NCBI GenBank assembly: GCA_023055505.1
Contig: JALIRH010000096.1
Span: 1,105,001 to 1,169,000 of the forward strand
Length of the DNA: 64,000 nucleotides
Direction of reading: 5' to 3'
Source: Callipepla californica brunnescens
Lineage: Eukaryota > Chordata > Aves > Galliformes > Odontophoridae
In this document: one piece after another, positions 45,046-56,700 of the stretch
How the letters are laid out: the number at the start of each line of letters is the position of its first letter
Numbering within the stretch: position 1 is the stretch's first letter
Notes under the pieces: generated by a model
Told to the model about the DNA's origin: nothing
The model's database searches: none
What the model saw: the letters and a program-made list of their open reading frames with translations, nothing else
Made by a program: the position numbers and the translations under genes

Positions 45046-47364
45046 CTTTCTTTTCTCTTATTCTGGCATTCTGACATTCTGACATTGTGACATTCTGAGA
45101 TACTCTCATTGTCACATTGCAACATTGTTACATTCTAATATTCTCCCATTCTGAACTTCTGGAATTATGACAACCTGCCGTTGTGACATTCTCCCATTCT
45201 GACATTATGACATTCTAATATTCTCACATTCTGAAGTTCTGGCATTATGACAACCTGCCCTTGTGCTATTTTCACATTCTGACATTCTGACATTCTAGCA
45301 TTGTGACATAGTGACATTCTGGAATTGTGACAACCTGTCATTCTGACATTCTGTCATTGTGATACTCTCACATTCTGCTATTGTGACATTCAGATATTTG
45401 GACATTCTGAAATTCTGGAATTGTGACATTCTGAAATTCTGGAAATGTGACAATCTGTCATTCTCACATTGTGACAATGCAAAATTCTGATACTGTGAAA
45501 TTCTGACTCTCTCTCATTGTGACATTGTGAGATTCTCACATCGTGGCATTGTGGCATTCTCACTTTCTCACGTTCTGACATGTTAACATTGTGACATTCT
45601 AACATTCTCTCATTGTGATTTTCGGCCATATTTATCATCTGACATTGTGACGTTCTGTCACAGTCATATGTTGTCATTGTGACATTCTATCTTCATGACA
45701 TACTGATATTGTGACTTTGTGGCATTGTGATACACTGACATTCTGAAATTGTGGCAATCTGTCATTGTGACTCTGTGACATTCTCCAATTCTGACATTCT
45801 CACATTCTAACGTTCTCACATTGTGTCATTCGGTCATTGTCATATTCTCACTTTCTGATATTCTCTCATTGTGATATCGTGACGTTGAGACAATTTGACA
45901 TTCTGACATTAAGACATTCCGACATCATGAGATTCTCTCTTTCTCTCATTCTGACATTTTGACATTGTGACATTCTCACTTTCTCATATTCTGCCATTCT
46001 GATATTCTGGCATTGTGACATTCTGAGATACTCACATTGTAACATTGTGACATTGTGACATTCTAATATTCTCACCTTCTGAAGTTCTGGCATTATGGCG
46101 ATCTGCCATTGTGATATTCTCACTTTCTGATATTATGACATTCTAGCGTTGTGACATAGTGAAATTGTGACATTGTGACATTCAGACATGTTGACATTCT
46201 GAAATTCTGGAATTGTGACAACCTGTCATTCTCACATTGTGACAATGCAACATTCTGATATTGTGACATGATGACATTGTGACACTGTGACATTCTGAAA
46301 TTCTAACTCTCCCTCATTCTGACGTTCAGACATTCTCACATTGTGACATTGTAAAACTCTGACTCTCTCTCATGGTGACATTCAGACATTCACACATTTT
46401 GACATTCTGACATTCTGACCTTCTGGCATTCTGACATTCTCACAATGTGTCATTCGGTCATTGTCATATTCTCACTTTCTGATATTCTCTCATTGTGATA
46501 TTGTGACGTTGTGACAATTTGACATTCTGACGTTAAGACATTCTGACATCATGACATTCTCTCTTTCCCTCATTCTGACATTTTGACATTGTGACATTCT
46601 GAGATACTCTCATGGTGACATTGTGACATTGTGGCATTCTAATATTCTCACCTTCTGATGTTCTGGCATTATGACAATCTGCCATTGTGATGTTCTCACC
46701 TTGTGACATTGTGACATTCTAGCATTTTGACAATGCGTCATTCTGACGTTGTGACATAGTGACATTCTGGAATTTGGAAAATCTTTCATTCTGACATTCT
46801 GTCATTGTGACATTCTCAGAATCTGACATTGTGACATTCTGATATTTTCACATTCTGAAATTCTGTAATCGTGACAATCTGTCATTCTCCCATTGTGGTA
46901 TTTGTGACGTTCTTACACTGTTACATATTGATATTCTGACCTTGAGACATTGCGACATTGTGACATAGTGATATTCTGTCATTCTGACATTTTGACATTC
47001 TCACATTCTCACTTTCTTACATTGTGACACTCGGTCATTGTGATATTCTCTCTTTTTCATCTCCTCTTATTGTGACTTTCTGACACAGTCATATTCCCTA
47101 ATCTTGTAGTTGTGACACAGTGAAGATTTGACATTCTGACATTAAGACACTCTGACATCATGACATTCTCACTTTCTCCCATTCTGACATGTTGACATTG
47201 TTGCATTCTAACATTCTCTCATTGCTATATTCTGACATATTTCTATTCTGTCATTGTTACATTCTCTCACAGACACATGCTGCCATTTTGACATTCTATC
47301 GTTGTGACATTCTGACATTGTGACATTCTGAGATACTCTCATGGTGACATTCTGACATTCTAAT

Positions 47365-47697
47365 TGTATGGGAACTGTTGAATCATGGCCTGAACCACTG
47401 ATTGATCACCTGAGGCAAGCCCTGAGTCAGCTGCAGGGGCACAAGTGAGTGTGATTGGAAGGGGTGGAGTTTGACTCCACCTCTGCCAAGACCCCATTTA
47501 AGGGCTGACCTCCAGCAGGGAAGGTTCTCTTGTTAGAGATCCCTCCCTTTTGGAGTTATTAGCGAGCCTCGACCATCATCAAGGTGAGCTCCTCTCTTTT
47601 CTTCTTGTTTGTATACCATTTTCTTAAGCCTACCTAAAATATACCGCCTTTCGCACAATTTCCATGGAGTGCTTTTTTGGGGGTTATTTGCCCTATA
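47365..47697. mobile_element. 333-bp inserted element of unknown class
   Basis: Unique sequence interrupts the 8-bp array and is flanked by the 5-bp direct repeat CTAAT (47,360-47,364 and 47,698-47,702). It starts TGTATGGG and ends CCCTATA, so the ends are imperfectly inverted. It holds a TATA-like ATTTAAG near 47,500 and no ORF. A solo LTR or a small non-autonomous DNA element are both possible. Confidence 0.65.
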
Positions 47698-48870
47698 CTA
47701 ATATTCTGACTTTCTCACATCGTGACATTCAGTCACTGTCATAATTCTCACTTTCTGATATTCTCTTACTGTGCTATTGTGGCATTGTGACAAGTTGACA
47801 TTCTGACTTCATGACATTCTCTCTTTCCCTCATTCTGACATTGTGACATTGTCACGTTCTGACATTCGGTCGTTGTGATATTCTCACTTTTTCATATTCT
47901 CTCTTTGTGACATTGTGACACAGTCATATTCCCTGATTTTGTAATTCTGATATTCTGACGTTCTGACATTCTGACATTCTCACAATGTGTCATTCATTCA
48001 TTGGCATATTCTCACTTTCTGATATTCTCTCATTGTGATATTGTGACTTTGTGACAATTTGACATTCTGACATCATGACATTCTCTCTTTCCCTCATTCT
48101 GATATTCTGACATTGGGACATTCTCACTTTCTCGTATTCTGACATTCTGATCTATCAATAATCTGTAATTGCGACATTCTCTCATTGTGGCATTGTGACA
48201 TTCTCTCATTCTGACACTGAAATTCTGAGATTTGTGATATTGTGACGTTCTCATACTGTGACATTCAGGCACTCTCACATTGGTTCATTCTGACGTTATG
48301 ACATTTTGATGTTGTGACATTCACTCACTCCCATTCTGGCGTTTTCACATTCTGACATTCTCACAATCTGGCATTCTAAAATTGTGGCCATCTCTCATTG
48401 TGACATTCACTCATTCTCACATTCTGATAGTTTGACAGTCTCTCTTGGTGACATTTTGAGGTTCTCTCGTTGTGACATTGTGATATTCTGACCTTCTGAT
48501 GTTCTGACATTTGGACATTATAGCATTGTGACACTCTGACATTCTCTCCTTGTGACATTCTGACATTCCGATATTTTGACTTTCTCTCATTACCACATTC
48601 TGACATTCTGAAACTGTGGGAATCTGTCATTCTGACATTCTGTCATTGTGATATTTGGACTTTGTGACATTTTGACATTTTGAAGTTCTGACATTCTGAG
48701 ATCCTCTCATTGTGACACTGTGACATTGTCATTCACTTGGTGTTATTATCTCTCATTGTGACGTTGTGACATTTTGATATTCCCCGATTTTCTAATTGCG
48801 ACATTCTGACATTCGGTCATTGTGATGTTCTCACTTTTTCATATTCTCTCATTGTGACGTTTTGACACAG

Positions 48871-49793
48871 TGTCACGCTCCAAAATAAAGGAGGGAGATG
48901 AGGTTCTTTATATGTATGTGTATACCCGATGGTGAGATTAAAAGGCAATGGTTCAAATTTTAGCCCAACCAGTTTATTACAATAAGTAGTTTTTTAGGGA
49001 TATGGGGAAGGGAAGATGGGTGATAGAAAAGAGATGAAAAGCGAAGAGACTTGGCAGAAAGCAAGAAAGAGAAAGAGAGAGCATCAGCACCGTGGATCTG
49101 GCGAGGTCCGTAGTCCGTTGGTCTCAGGAATTCGTCTGGTCTCCGCGGGGGATGGGAGAAAGCCGGGAAGTTTTGCAGCAAGCAGGCGCTGTGCAGGGGG
49201 GTTCTTCCAAAGAGGTTTTTCCCTCAGGAAAGTCTCTTCTTCAAAGTCTTTGGTTTAGTGGTGTCGAGAAAACCAACTGAGCAACTCGACACACCAATGA
49301 GTTCTGTCAAGCGGCGCGCTGGGTACATGGGGGATTGCTTCACCAAACATGCGCACGTAAGAGAGAAATGAATAGCTATTTAAAGGTATAGCACATGCAT
49401 ATTCATCACATTCCAGACTCTGGTTATCGAGGGGATTAAACCTAAAGGTCAGTTTTGCTTTAAATTTTCAAACCTTGAAGGAGAAAAGCTCCTCACCATT
49501 CATGTGGGTGTTTTGTTTTAAGAGAGGCTTGTCTTGTAGGGACAACAGGGTGTCTATCCTGCTTTCTTTAGCTGCCTCCGTGTTCTGGCATTAGTTTGAT
49601 TTGTGCCCACCCAACACATCTGGCCCAACAGATAAATCAACAGGAGTAGTACTTTCGGTGCCATACAAGTATTATTGTCCTTTGTGATGATCAGCTTCTC
49701 CAAGCAGTTGTCAATTAGAGTCTTCTAGCCAGAAAGACCTCATGAAGCAAGCTTTGAGACAACAAAAGTCAAAAACAGTTGCTGTCTTTCACA
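48871..49793 (-). mobile_element. Solo LTR-like element, 923 bp
   Basis: It begins TGTCACG and ends TTTCACA. It is flanked by the 5-bp direct repeat CACAG (48,866-48,870 and 49,794-49,798). The interrupted local text GACACAGTCATATTCCC is intact elsewhere in the array, so the insertion point is clear. An AATAAA on the minus strand lies near 48,973 and a TATA-like TTTAAATAG near 49,375, suggesting minus orientation. It has no coding frame of note. Confidence 0.7.
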
Positions 49794-50770
49794 CACAGTC
49801 ATATTCCCTGAATTTTAATTGGGAGGTTGTGACGATTTGACATTCTGACATTAAGACATTCTGACATCATGACATTCTCCCTTTCTCACATTCTGACATG
49901 TTGACATTGTGACATTCTAATATTCTCTCATTGTGACATTCTGACATTCTTATATTCTCACCTTCTGATGTTCTGGCATTCTGACAATCTGCCATAGTGA
50001 CATTCTGACATTGTGATATTGTGATATTATGACATTGTGGCTTTGTGACTTTGTGATATTCTCGCAGTGTCAAATTCTGTGATTCTGACATTCTGACATT
50101 GTGACATCGTGGCATTTTGGGAATCTGGCATAGTGATATTGTGATATTCTCACATTTTGTCATTCTGACATTCTGACAATCTGATATTGTGACATTCTCA
50201 GATTGTTACATTGCTGCGTTCTGAAATTCTCTCATTGTGACATTGTGAAGTTGTGAAATTCTGACATTCTGACATTATGATGTGATGTCTTTGTTACATT
50301 CTGAGATTGTGCCAATGTTACATTCTTCTATTCAGATACATTGTGACATTCTCAACTTAGGACATTCTGATATTCTTGCATTCTGACGTTGTGACATTCT
50401 GACATTCTGAAATTCGGACATTCTCACATAATCACATTCTGACATCATTTCGTTCTCACATTCTGACATTCTGTTATTCTGACATTCTCATATTCTCACT
50501 TTGTGACATTGTGACGTTCTGACATCCTCACGTACTGACATTCTGAAAATGCGACCTTCTGACATTGTGACACTGTAATATTCTGACTGTGAAATTTTTA
50601 CCTTCTGGTATTGTGACAGTCTTTCATTTTTGCATTGTGACATTCTGACACTGTGACATTTTTAGATTCTCACATTGTGATATTTTGGCATTGTGAAATT
50701 CTAACCTTGTGACACTGACATTCTGACATTGTGATACTTTGATATTGTGACTGTCACATTCTGACACCGT

Positions 50771-53700
50771 TAGGGTAGGGTTAGGGTTAGGTTTAAGGGG
50801 TAGGGTAGGGATGGGGTAGGGTTAGGGTTAGATAATGGTTAGGGTAAGTATTAGGGTCAGGGTTAAAGGGTAGGGTGTGAGGTAGGGTTAGGGTTTTAGG
50901 GTTAGGGTAGGGTTAGGGTTAGGTTAGGGTAGGGTTTAGGGTTAGGGTGTAGGGTTAGGGTAAGGGTAGGGTTAGGGTTAGGGGTTAAGGTTAGGGGTTA
51001 GGGTCAGGGGTTAGGTTTAGGGATAGGGTCAGGGTTAGGGTTAGAATTAGGGTAGGGTTAGGTTTAGGGTAAGGGTTAGGGTTAGGGTAGGGTAAGGGTT
51101 AGGGTTAGGGTTGGGTAAGGGTTAGGGGTAGGATTACGGGTAGGGTTAGTGTTACAGTTAGGGTCCATCAATAGGGTTAGCAAAGGGTTAGGTGTTAGGG
51201 TTAGGGGTTAGGGTTAGGGGTTAGGGTTAGGGTAGAACTAGGGTCCATCAATAGGGTTATGGTAGGGTTAGGGTTTAGGGTTAGGGTAGGGTTAGGGTTA
51301 GAGTAGAATTAGGGTTAGATTGGAGGGTTAGGGTAGGGTTAGGGGTTAGGGTTAAGGGTTAGGGTAGGGTTAGAGATAGGTAAGGGTTAGGGTAAGGGTT
51401 AGGGTTAGGGATAGGGTAAGGGTTAGGGTTAGGGTAGGGCTAGGGTTAGGGATAGGTAAGGGTTAGGGTAAGGGTTAGTGTAGGGTTAGGGGTAGGGGTA
51501 TGGGTAGGGTTAGGGTTAGGGTTGGATTAGAATTTTCGGTAAGGGTTAGGGTTAGGAGTTAGGGTCAGTGTCAGGGTTAGGGCTTAGCGTTAGGGATAGG
51601 GTAAGAGTTAGGGTAGGGTTAGTGTTAGGGTTAGAGTTAGGGTAAGGGTAGGTTTAGGGTAAGGTTAGGGTTTGGGTTAGGGGTTAGGGCTAGGGTAGGG
51701 TTAGGTCTAGGGTAGGGCTAGGGTAGGGTTAGGGGTTTGTGTTAGGGTTAGGGGCAGGGTTAGGGTTAGGATTAGGGTAGGGTTTGGGTTAGGTAAGGGT
51801 TTGGGGTTAGGGCTTATGGGTTGGGGTTAGGGGTTAGGGTCACGGTTAGGGTAGGGTAAGGTTAGGGTTAGGGTTAGTGTTAGGGTTATGGTTAGGGGTT
51901 AGGGTAAATGTTAGGGTAGGGTTAGGGTTAAGGGTTAGGGTAGGGTTAGGGTTAGGTAAGGGTTAGGGTAGGGTTAAGGAGGGTTAAGGGTAGGGTTTGA
52001 GTCAGGGGTAGGGTTAGGGTTAGGGTAGGGTTAGGGGTTAGTGTTAGGGTAGAATTAGGGTTAGATTTGAGGGTTAGTGTAGGGTTAGGGTTAGGTAAGG
52101 GATAGGGTTAGGGTTAGGTGTTAGGGTAGGGTTAGGGTAGGGTTAGGGATAGGTAAGGGATAGGGTTAGGGTCAGTGTTAGGGTTAGGGTATGGTTAGGG
52201 TTAGGGCAGGGTTAGGGTAGGGCTAGGGTTAAGGGTAAGGGTTAAAATTAGGGGTTAGGGGTTAGGGCTAGGGTAGGGTTAGGGGTTAGTGTGAGGGTTA
52301 GGGGCAGGGTTAGGGTTAGGGTAGGGTTGGGGTTAGGGGCAGGGTTAGGGTTAGGGCTTAGGGGTTGGGGTTAGGGGTTAGGGTCACGGTTAGTGCAGGG
52401 TTAGGGTTAGTGTTAGGGAAAGGGTTAGGGTAGGGTTAGGGGTTAGGGTAGGGTTAGTTTTAGTATTAGTGTTATGGTTAGGTAAGGTTTAAAGGTTAGG
52501 GTAAATGTTAGGGTAGTGTTAGGGTAAGGGTTAGGGTAGGGTTAGGGTCGGGGTTAAGGGTAGGGTTTGAGTCAGGGTTAGGGTTAGGGTAGGGTTAGGG
52601 GTTAGGGTTAGGGTAGAATTAGGGTTAGATTTGAGGGTTAGTGTAGGGTTAGGGTAGGGTTCGGGTTAAGGGTTAGGGTAGGGTTAGGGATAGGTAAGGG
52701 TTAGAGTAAGGGTTAGGGTCAGGGATAGGGGTAGGGTCAGTGTTAGGGTTAGGGTATGGTTAGGGTAAGGGGCAGGGTTAGGGTTAGGGTAGGGTTAGGG
52801 TTAGGGGTTAGGGTTAAAATTAGGGGTTAGGGCTAGGGTAGGGTTAGGTGTTAGGGGCAGGGTTAGGGTTAGGGTGGGGTTAGGGCTTAGGAGTTAGGGT
52901 TAGGGCTTAGGGGTTGGGGTTAAGGGTTAGGGTTAGGGTTAGGTTTAGTGTTAGGGTTATGGTCAGGTAAGGGTTAGGGTAAGGGTTAGGGGTTAGGGTA
53001 AATGTTAGGGTAGTGTTAGGGTAGTGTTAGGGTGAGGGTTAGGGTAGGGTTAGGGTTAGGGTACGGTTAGGATAAGTGTTATGGTTAGGGTAGGGTTAGG
53101 GGTAGGTTTTGGGTCCATCAATAGGGTTAGGGTTAGTTTAGATTAGGGTTAGTGTAGGGTTAGTGTTAGGGTTAGGGTTTAGGGTTAGGGGTTAAGATTA
53201 GGGGTTAGGGTTAGGGTAGGGTTAGGGGTTACGTTAAGGGTTAGGGGTTAGGGTCAGGTCAAGTGTTAGGGTTAGAGTTAGGGTAGGGTTTGGTTTAGGG
53301 TAAGGGTTAGGGTAGGGTTAGGGTTGGGTTAGGGTTAGGGTAGGGTTAGGGTAACGGTTTAGGGTAGCGTCAGGAGTTAATGTTAGGATAAGGGTTAGGG
53401 TAGGGTTAGGGGTTAGGGTTAAGGTTAGGGTAAGGGTAGGGTTAGGGATAGTGTTGGGGTTAGGGTAGGGTTAGGGTAGGGCTAGGGTTAGGGTTAGGGT
53501 TATGGTAAGGGTTAGGGCAGGGTTAGGGTTAAGGTTAGGGTAAGGGTAGGGTTAGGGTAGGGCTAGGGTTAGGGTTAGGGTTATGGTAAGGGTTAGGGCA
53601 GGGTTAGGTTTAGTGTTAGGGTAGGGTTAGGGATAGGTAAGGGTTAGGGTTAGGGTCAGGGATAGGGTAGGGTTAGGCTTAGGGTAGGGCTAGATTTAGG

Positions 53701-56700
53701 GGTTAGGGGTAGGGGTATGGGTAAGGGTTAGGGTAGGGTTAGGAATAGGTAAGGGTTAGGGTAAGGGTTAGGGTTAGGGTCAGGGATGGGGGTAGGGTCA
53801 GTGTTAGGGTTAGGGTATGGTTAGTGTAAGGGGTAGGGTTAGGGTAGGGCTAGGGTTAGTGTTAGGGTTAAAATTAGGGGTTAGAAGTTAGGGCTAGGGT
53901 AGGGTTAGGGGTTAGTATTAGGGTTATGGGCAGGGTTAGGGTTAGGGTAGGGTTGGGGTTAGGGTTAGGGCAGGGTTAGGGTTAGGGCTTAGGGGTTGGG
54001 GTTAGGGTTTAGGGTCACGGTTAGGGTAGGGTTAGGGTTAGTGTTAGGGTAAGGGTTAGGGTAGGGTTAGGGGTTAGAGTAGGGTTAGTTTTAGTGTTAG
54101 GGTTATGGTTAGGTAAGGGTTAGGGTAAGGGTTAGGGGTTAGGGTAAATGTTAGGGTTAGGGTAGGGTTAGGGTTAGGTAAGGGTTAGGGTAGGGTTAGG
54201 GTCAGGGTTAAGGGTAGGGTTTGAGTCAGGGTTAGGGTCAGGGTTAGGGCTAGGGTACGGTTAGGTTAAGTGTTATGGTTAGGGTAGGGTTAGGGTTACG
54301 TTTTGGGTCCATCAATAGGGTTAGGGTTAGTTTAGATTAGGGTTAGTGTAGGGTTAGTGTTAGGGTTAGGGGTTAGGGTTAAGGTAGAATTAGGGTCCAT
54401 CAATAGGGTTATGGTAGGATTAGGGTTTAGGGTTAGGGTAGGGTTAGGGTTAGGGGTTAGGGTTAGAGTAGAATTAGGGTTAGATTGGAGGGTTAGGGTA
54501 GGGTTAGGGTAGGGTTAGGGTTAGGGTTAGGGTAGGGTTAGAGATAGGTAAGGGTTAGGGTAGGGTTAGGGTCAGGGTCAGGGTTAAGGGTAGGGTTTGA
54601 GTGAGGGTTAGGGTAGGGTAAGGGTCAGGGTTAAGGGTTGGGTTTGAGTCAGGGTTAGTGTTAGGGTTAGGGTTTAGGGTTAGGAGTTACGGTAAGGGTT
54701 AGGGTTAGGGGTTAGGGTCAGGGATAGGGTCAATGTTAGGGTTAGGGTAAGGGTTAGGGTTAGGGGTTAAGTTTAGGGTAGGGTTAGGGTTAGGGTAGGG
54801 TTATGGTAAGGAATCAGTAGGGTTAGGGTTAGAGTTAGGGTTAGGGATCTGGTGGGTTGGGGTTAGGGTTTAAGGTTAGGGTTAGGTTTAGGGTAGGGTT
54901 AGGGTAGGGTTAAGGTTTAGGGTTAGGGTTAGGTATAGGTAAGGGTTAGGGTAAGGGATAGGGTTAGGGTGAGGGGTAGGGTTAGGGTAGGGCTACGGTT
55001 AGGGTTAGGGGTTAGGGTTAGGGTAGTGTTAGGGTTAGGGTGAGGGGTAGGGTTAGGGTAGGGCTACGGTTAGGGGTTAGGGTTAGGGGTTAGGGTTAGG
55101 GTAGTGTTAGGGTTAGGTTAGGGTTAGGGGTAGGGGTATGGGTAGGGTTAGGGTAGGGTTAGGGTTAGGGTTGGATTAGAATTTACGGTAAGGGTTAGGT
55201 TTAGTGGTTAGGGTCAGTGTCAGGGTTAGGGGTTAGGGTTAGGGATAGGGTAAGAGTTAGGGTTAGGGTTAGAGTTAGGGTAGGGTTATAGTTAGGTTTA
55301 GGGTAGGGTTAGGGTAAGGGTAGAGTTAGAGTAGGTTTAGGGTAAGGGTAGGGTAGTGTTAGGGTAGGGTATGGGTTAGGGATTAGGGCTAGGGTAGGGT
55401 TAGGGGTTAGTGTTAGATTTAGGGTTAGGGTAGGGTTGTGGTTAGGGTTAGGGTAGGGTTGGGGTTAGGGACAGGGTTAGGGTTTGGGCTTACGGGTTGG
55501 GGATAGGGGTTAGGGTCACGGTTAGGGCAGGGTTAGGTTAGGTTTAGGGTTAGTGTTAGGGTTATGGTTAGGTAAGTGTTAGGGTAAATGTTAGGGTAGG
55601 GTTAGGGTTAGGGTTATGGGTTAGGGGTAGGTAAGGGTTAGGGTAGGGTTAGGGTCAGGGTCACGGTTAAGGGTAGGGTTTGAGTCAGGGTTAGGGTAGG
55701 GTTAGGGGTAGGGTTAGGGTAGGGTTAGGGATAGGTAAGGGTTAGGGTAAGGGTTAGGGTTAGGGATAGGGTAGGGTTAGGGTTAGGGTAGGGCTAGATG
55801 TAGGGGTTAGGGATAGGGGTATGGTTAGGGTTAGGGTAGGGTTAGGGATAGGTAAGGGTTAGGGTAAGGGTTAGGGATAGGGTAGGGTTAGGCTTAGGGT
55901 AGGGCTAGATGTAGGGGTTAGGGGTAGGGGTATGGGTAAGGGTTAGGGTAGGGTTAGGGTTAAGGGTTAGAGTAGGGTTAGGGATAGGTAAGGGTTAGGG
56001 TAAGGGTTAGGGTTAGGGTCAGGGATGGTGTAGGGTCAGTTTTAGGGTTAGGGTATGGTTAGTGTAAGGGGTAGGGGTAGGGTTAGGTTAGGGCTAGGGT
56101 TAGTGTTAGGGTTAAAATTAGGGGTTAGGAGTTAGGGCTAGGGTAGGGTTAGGGGTTAGTGTTAGGGTTAGGGTAGGGTTGGGGTTAGGGTTAGGGTTGG
56201 GTTGGGGTTAGGGGCAGGGTTAGGGTTAGGGCTTTGGGGTTGGGGTTAGGGGTTAGGGTCACGGTTAGGGTAGGTTTAGGGTTAGTGTTAGGGTAAGGGT
56301 TAGGGTAGGGTTAGGGGTTAGAGTAGGGTTAGTTTTAGTGTTAGGGTTATGGTTAGGTAAGGGTTAGGGGTTAGGGTAAATGTTAGGGTAGTGTTAGGGT
56401 TAGGGTAGGGTTAGGGTTAGGTAAGGGTTAGGGTAGGGTTAGGGTCAGGGTTAAGGGTAGGGTTTGAGTCAGGGTTAGGGTCAGGGTTAGGGTTAGGGTA
56501 CGGTTAGGTTAAGTGTTATGGTTAGTGTAGGGTTAGGGTTAGGTTTTGGGTCCATCAATAGGGTTAGGGTTAGTTTAGATTAGGGTTAGTGTAGGGTTAG
56601 GGTTAGGGGTTAAGGTTAGGGGTTAGGGTTAGGGTAGGGTTAGGGGTTACTGTAAGGGTTAGGGTTAGGGGTTAGGGTCAGGGTAAGGGTTAGGGTTAGA

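Larger units (their letters stand above)
45046..50770. repeat. 8-bp minisatellite CATTCTGA / CATTGTGA
   Basis: About 5.7 kb (including two inserts) of degenerate 8-bp units, alternating CATTCTGA, CATTGTGA and CATTCTCA. Three units make 24 bp, giving spurious minus-strand frames of the type CHNVRMSE. Rare variants such as GTGACACAGTCATATTCCC recur (near 47,920, 47,082 and 49,796). It ends at 50,770, where TTAGGG-type sequence starts abruptly. Confidence 0.92.

Noticed and set aside
45295..50163. Minus-strand ORFs of the CHNVRMSE type, resembling a Cys/His-repeat protein
   Set aside because: The periodicity is the 8-bp unit read three times. There is no conserved start, and breaks occur every few hundred bases.
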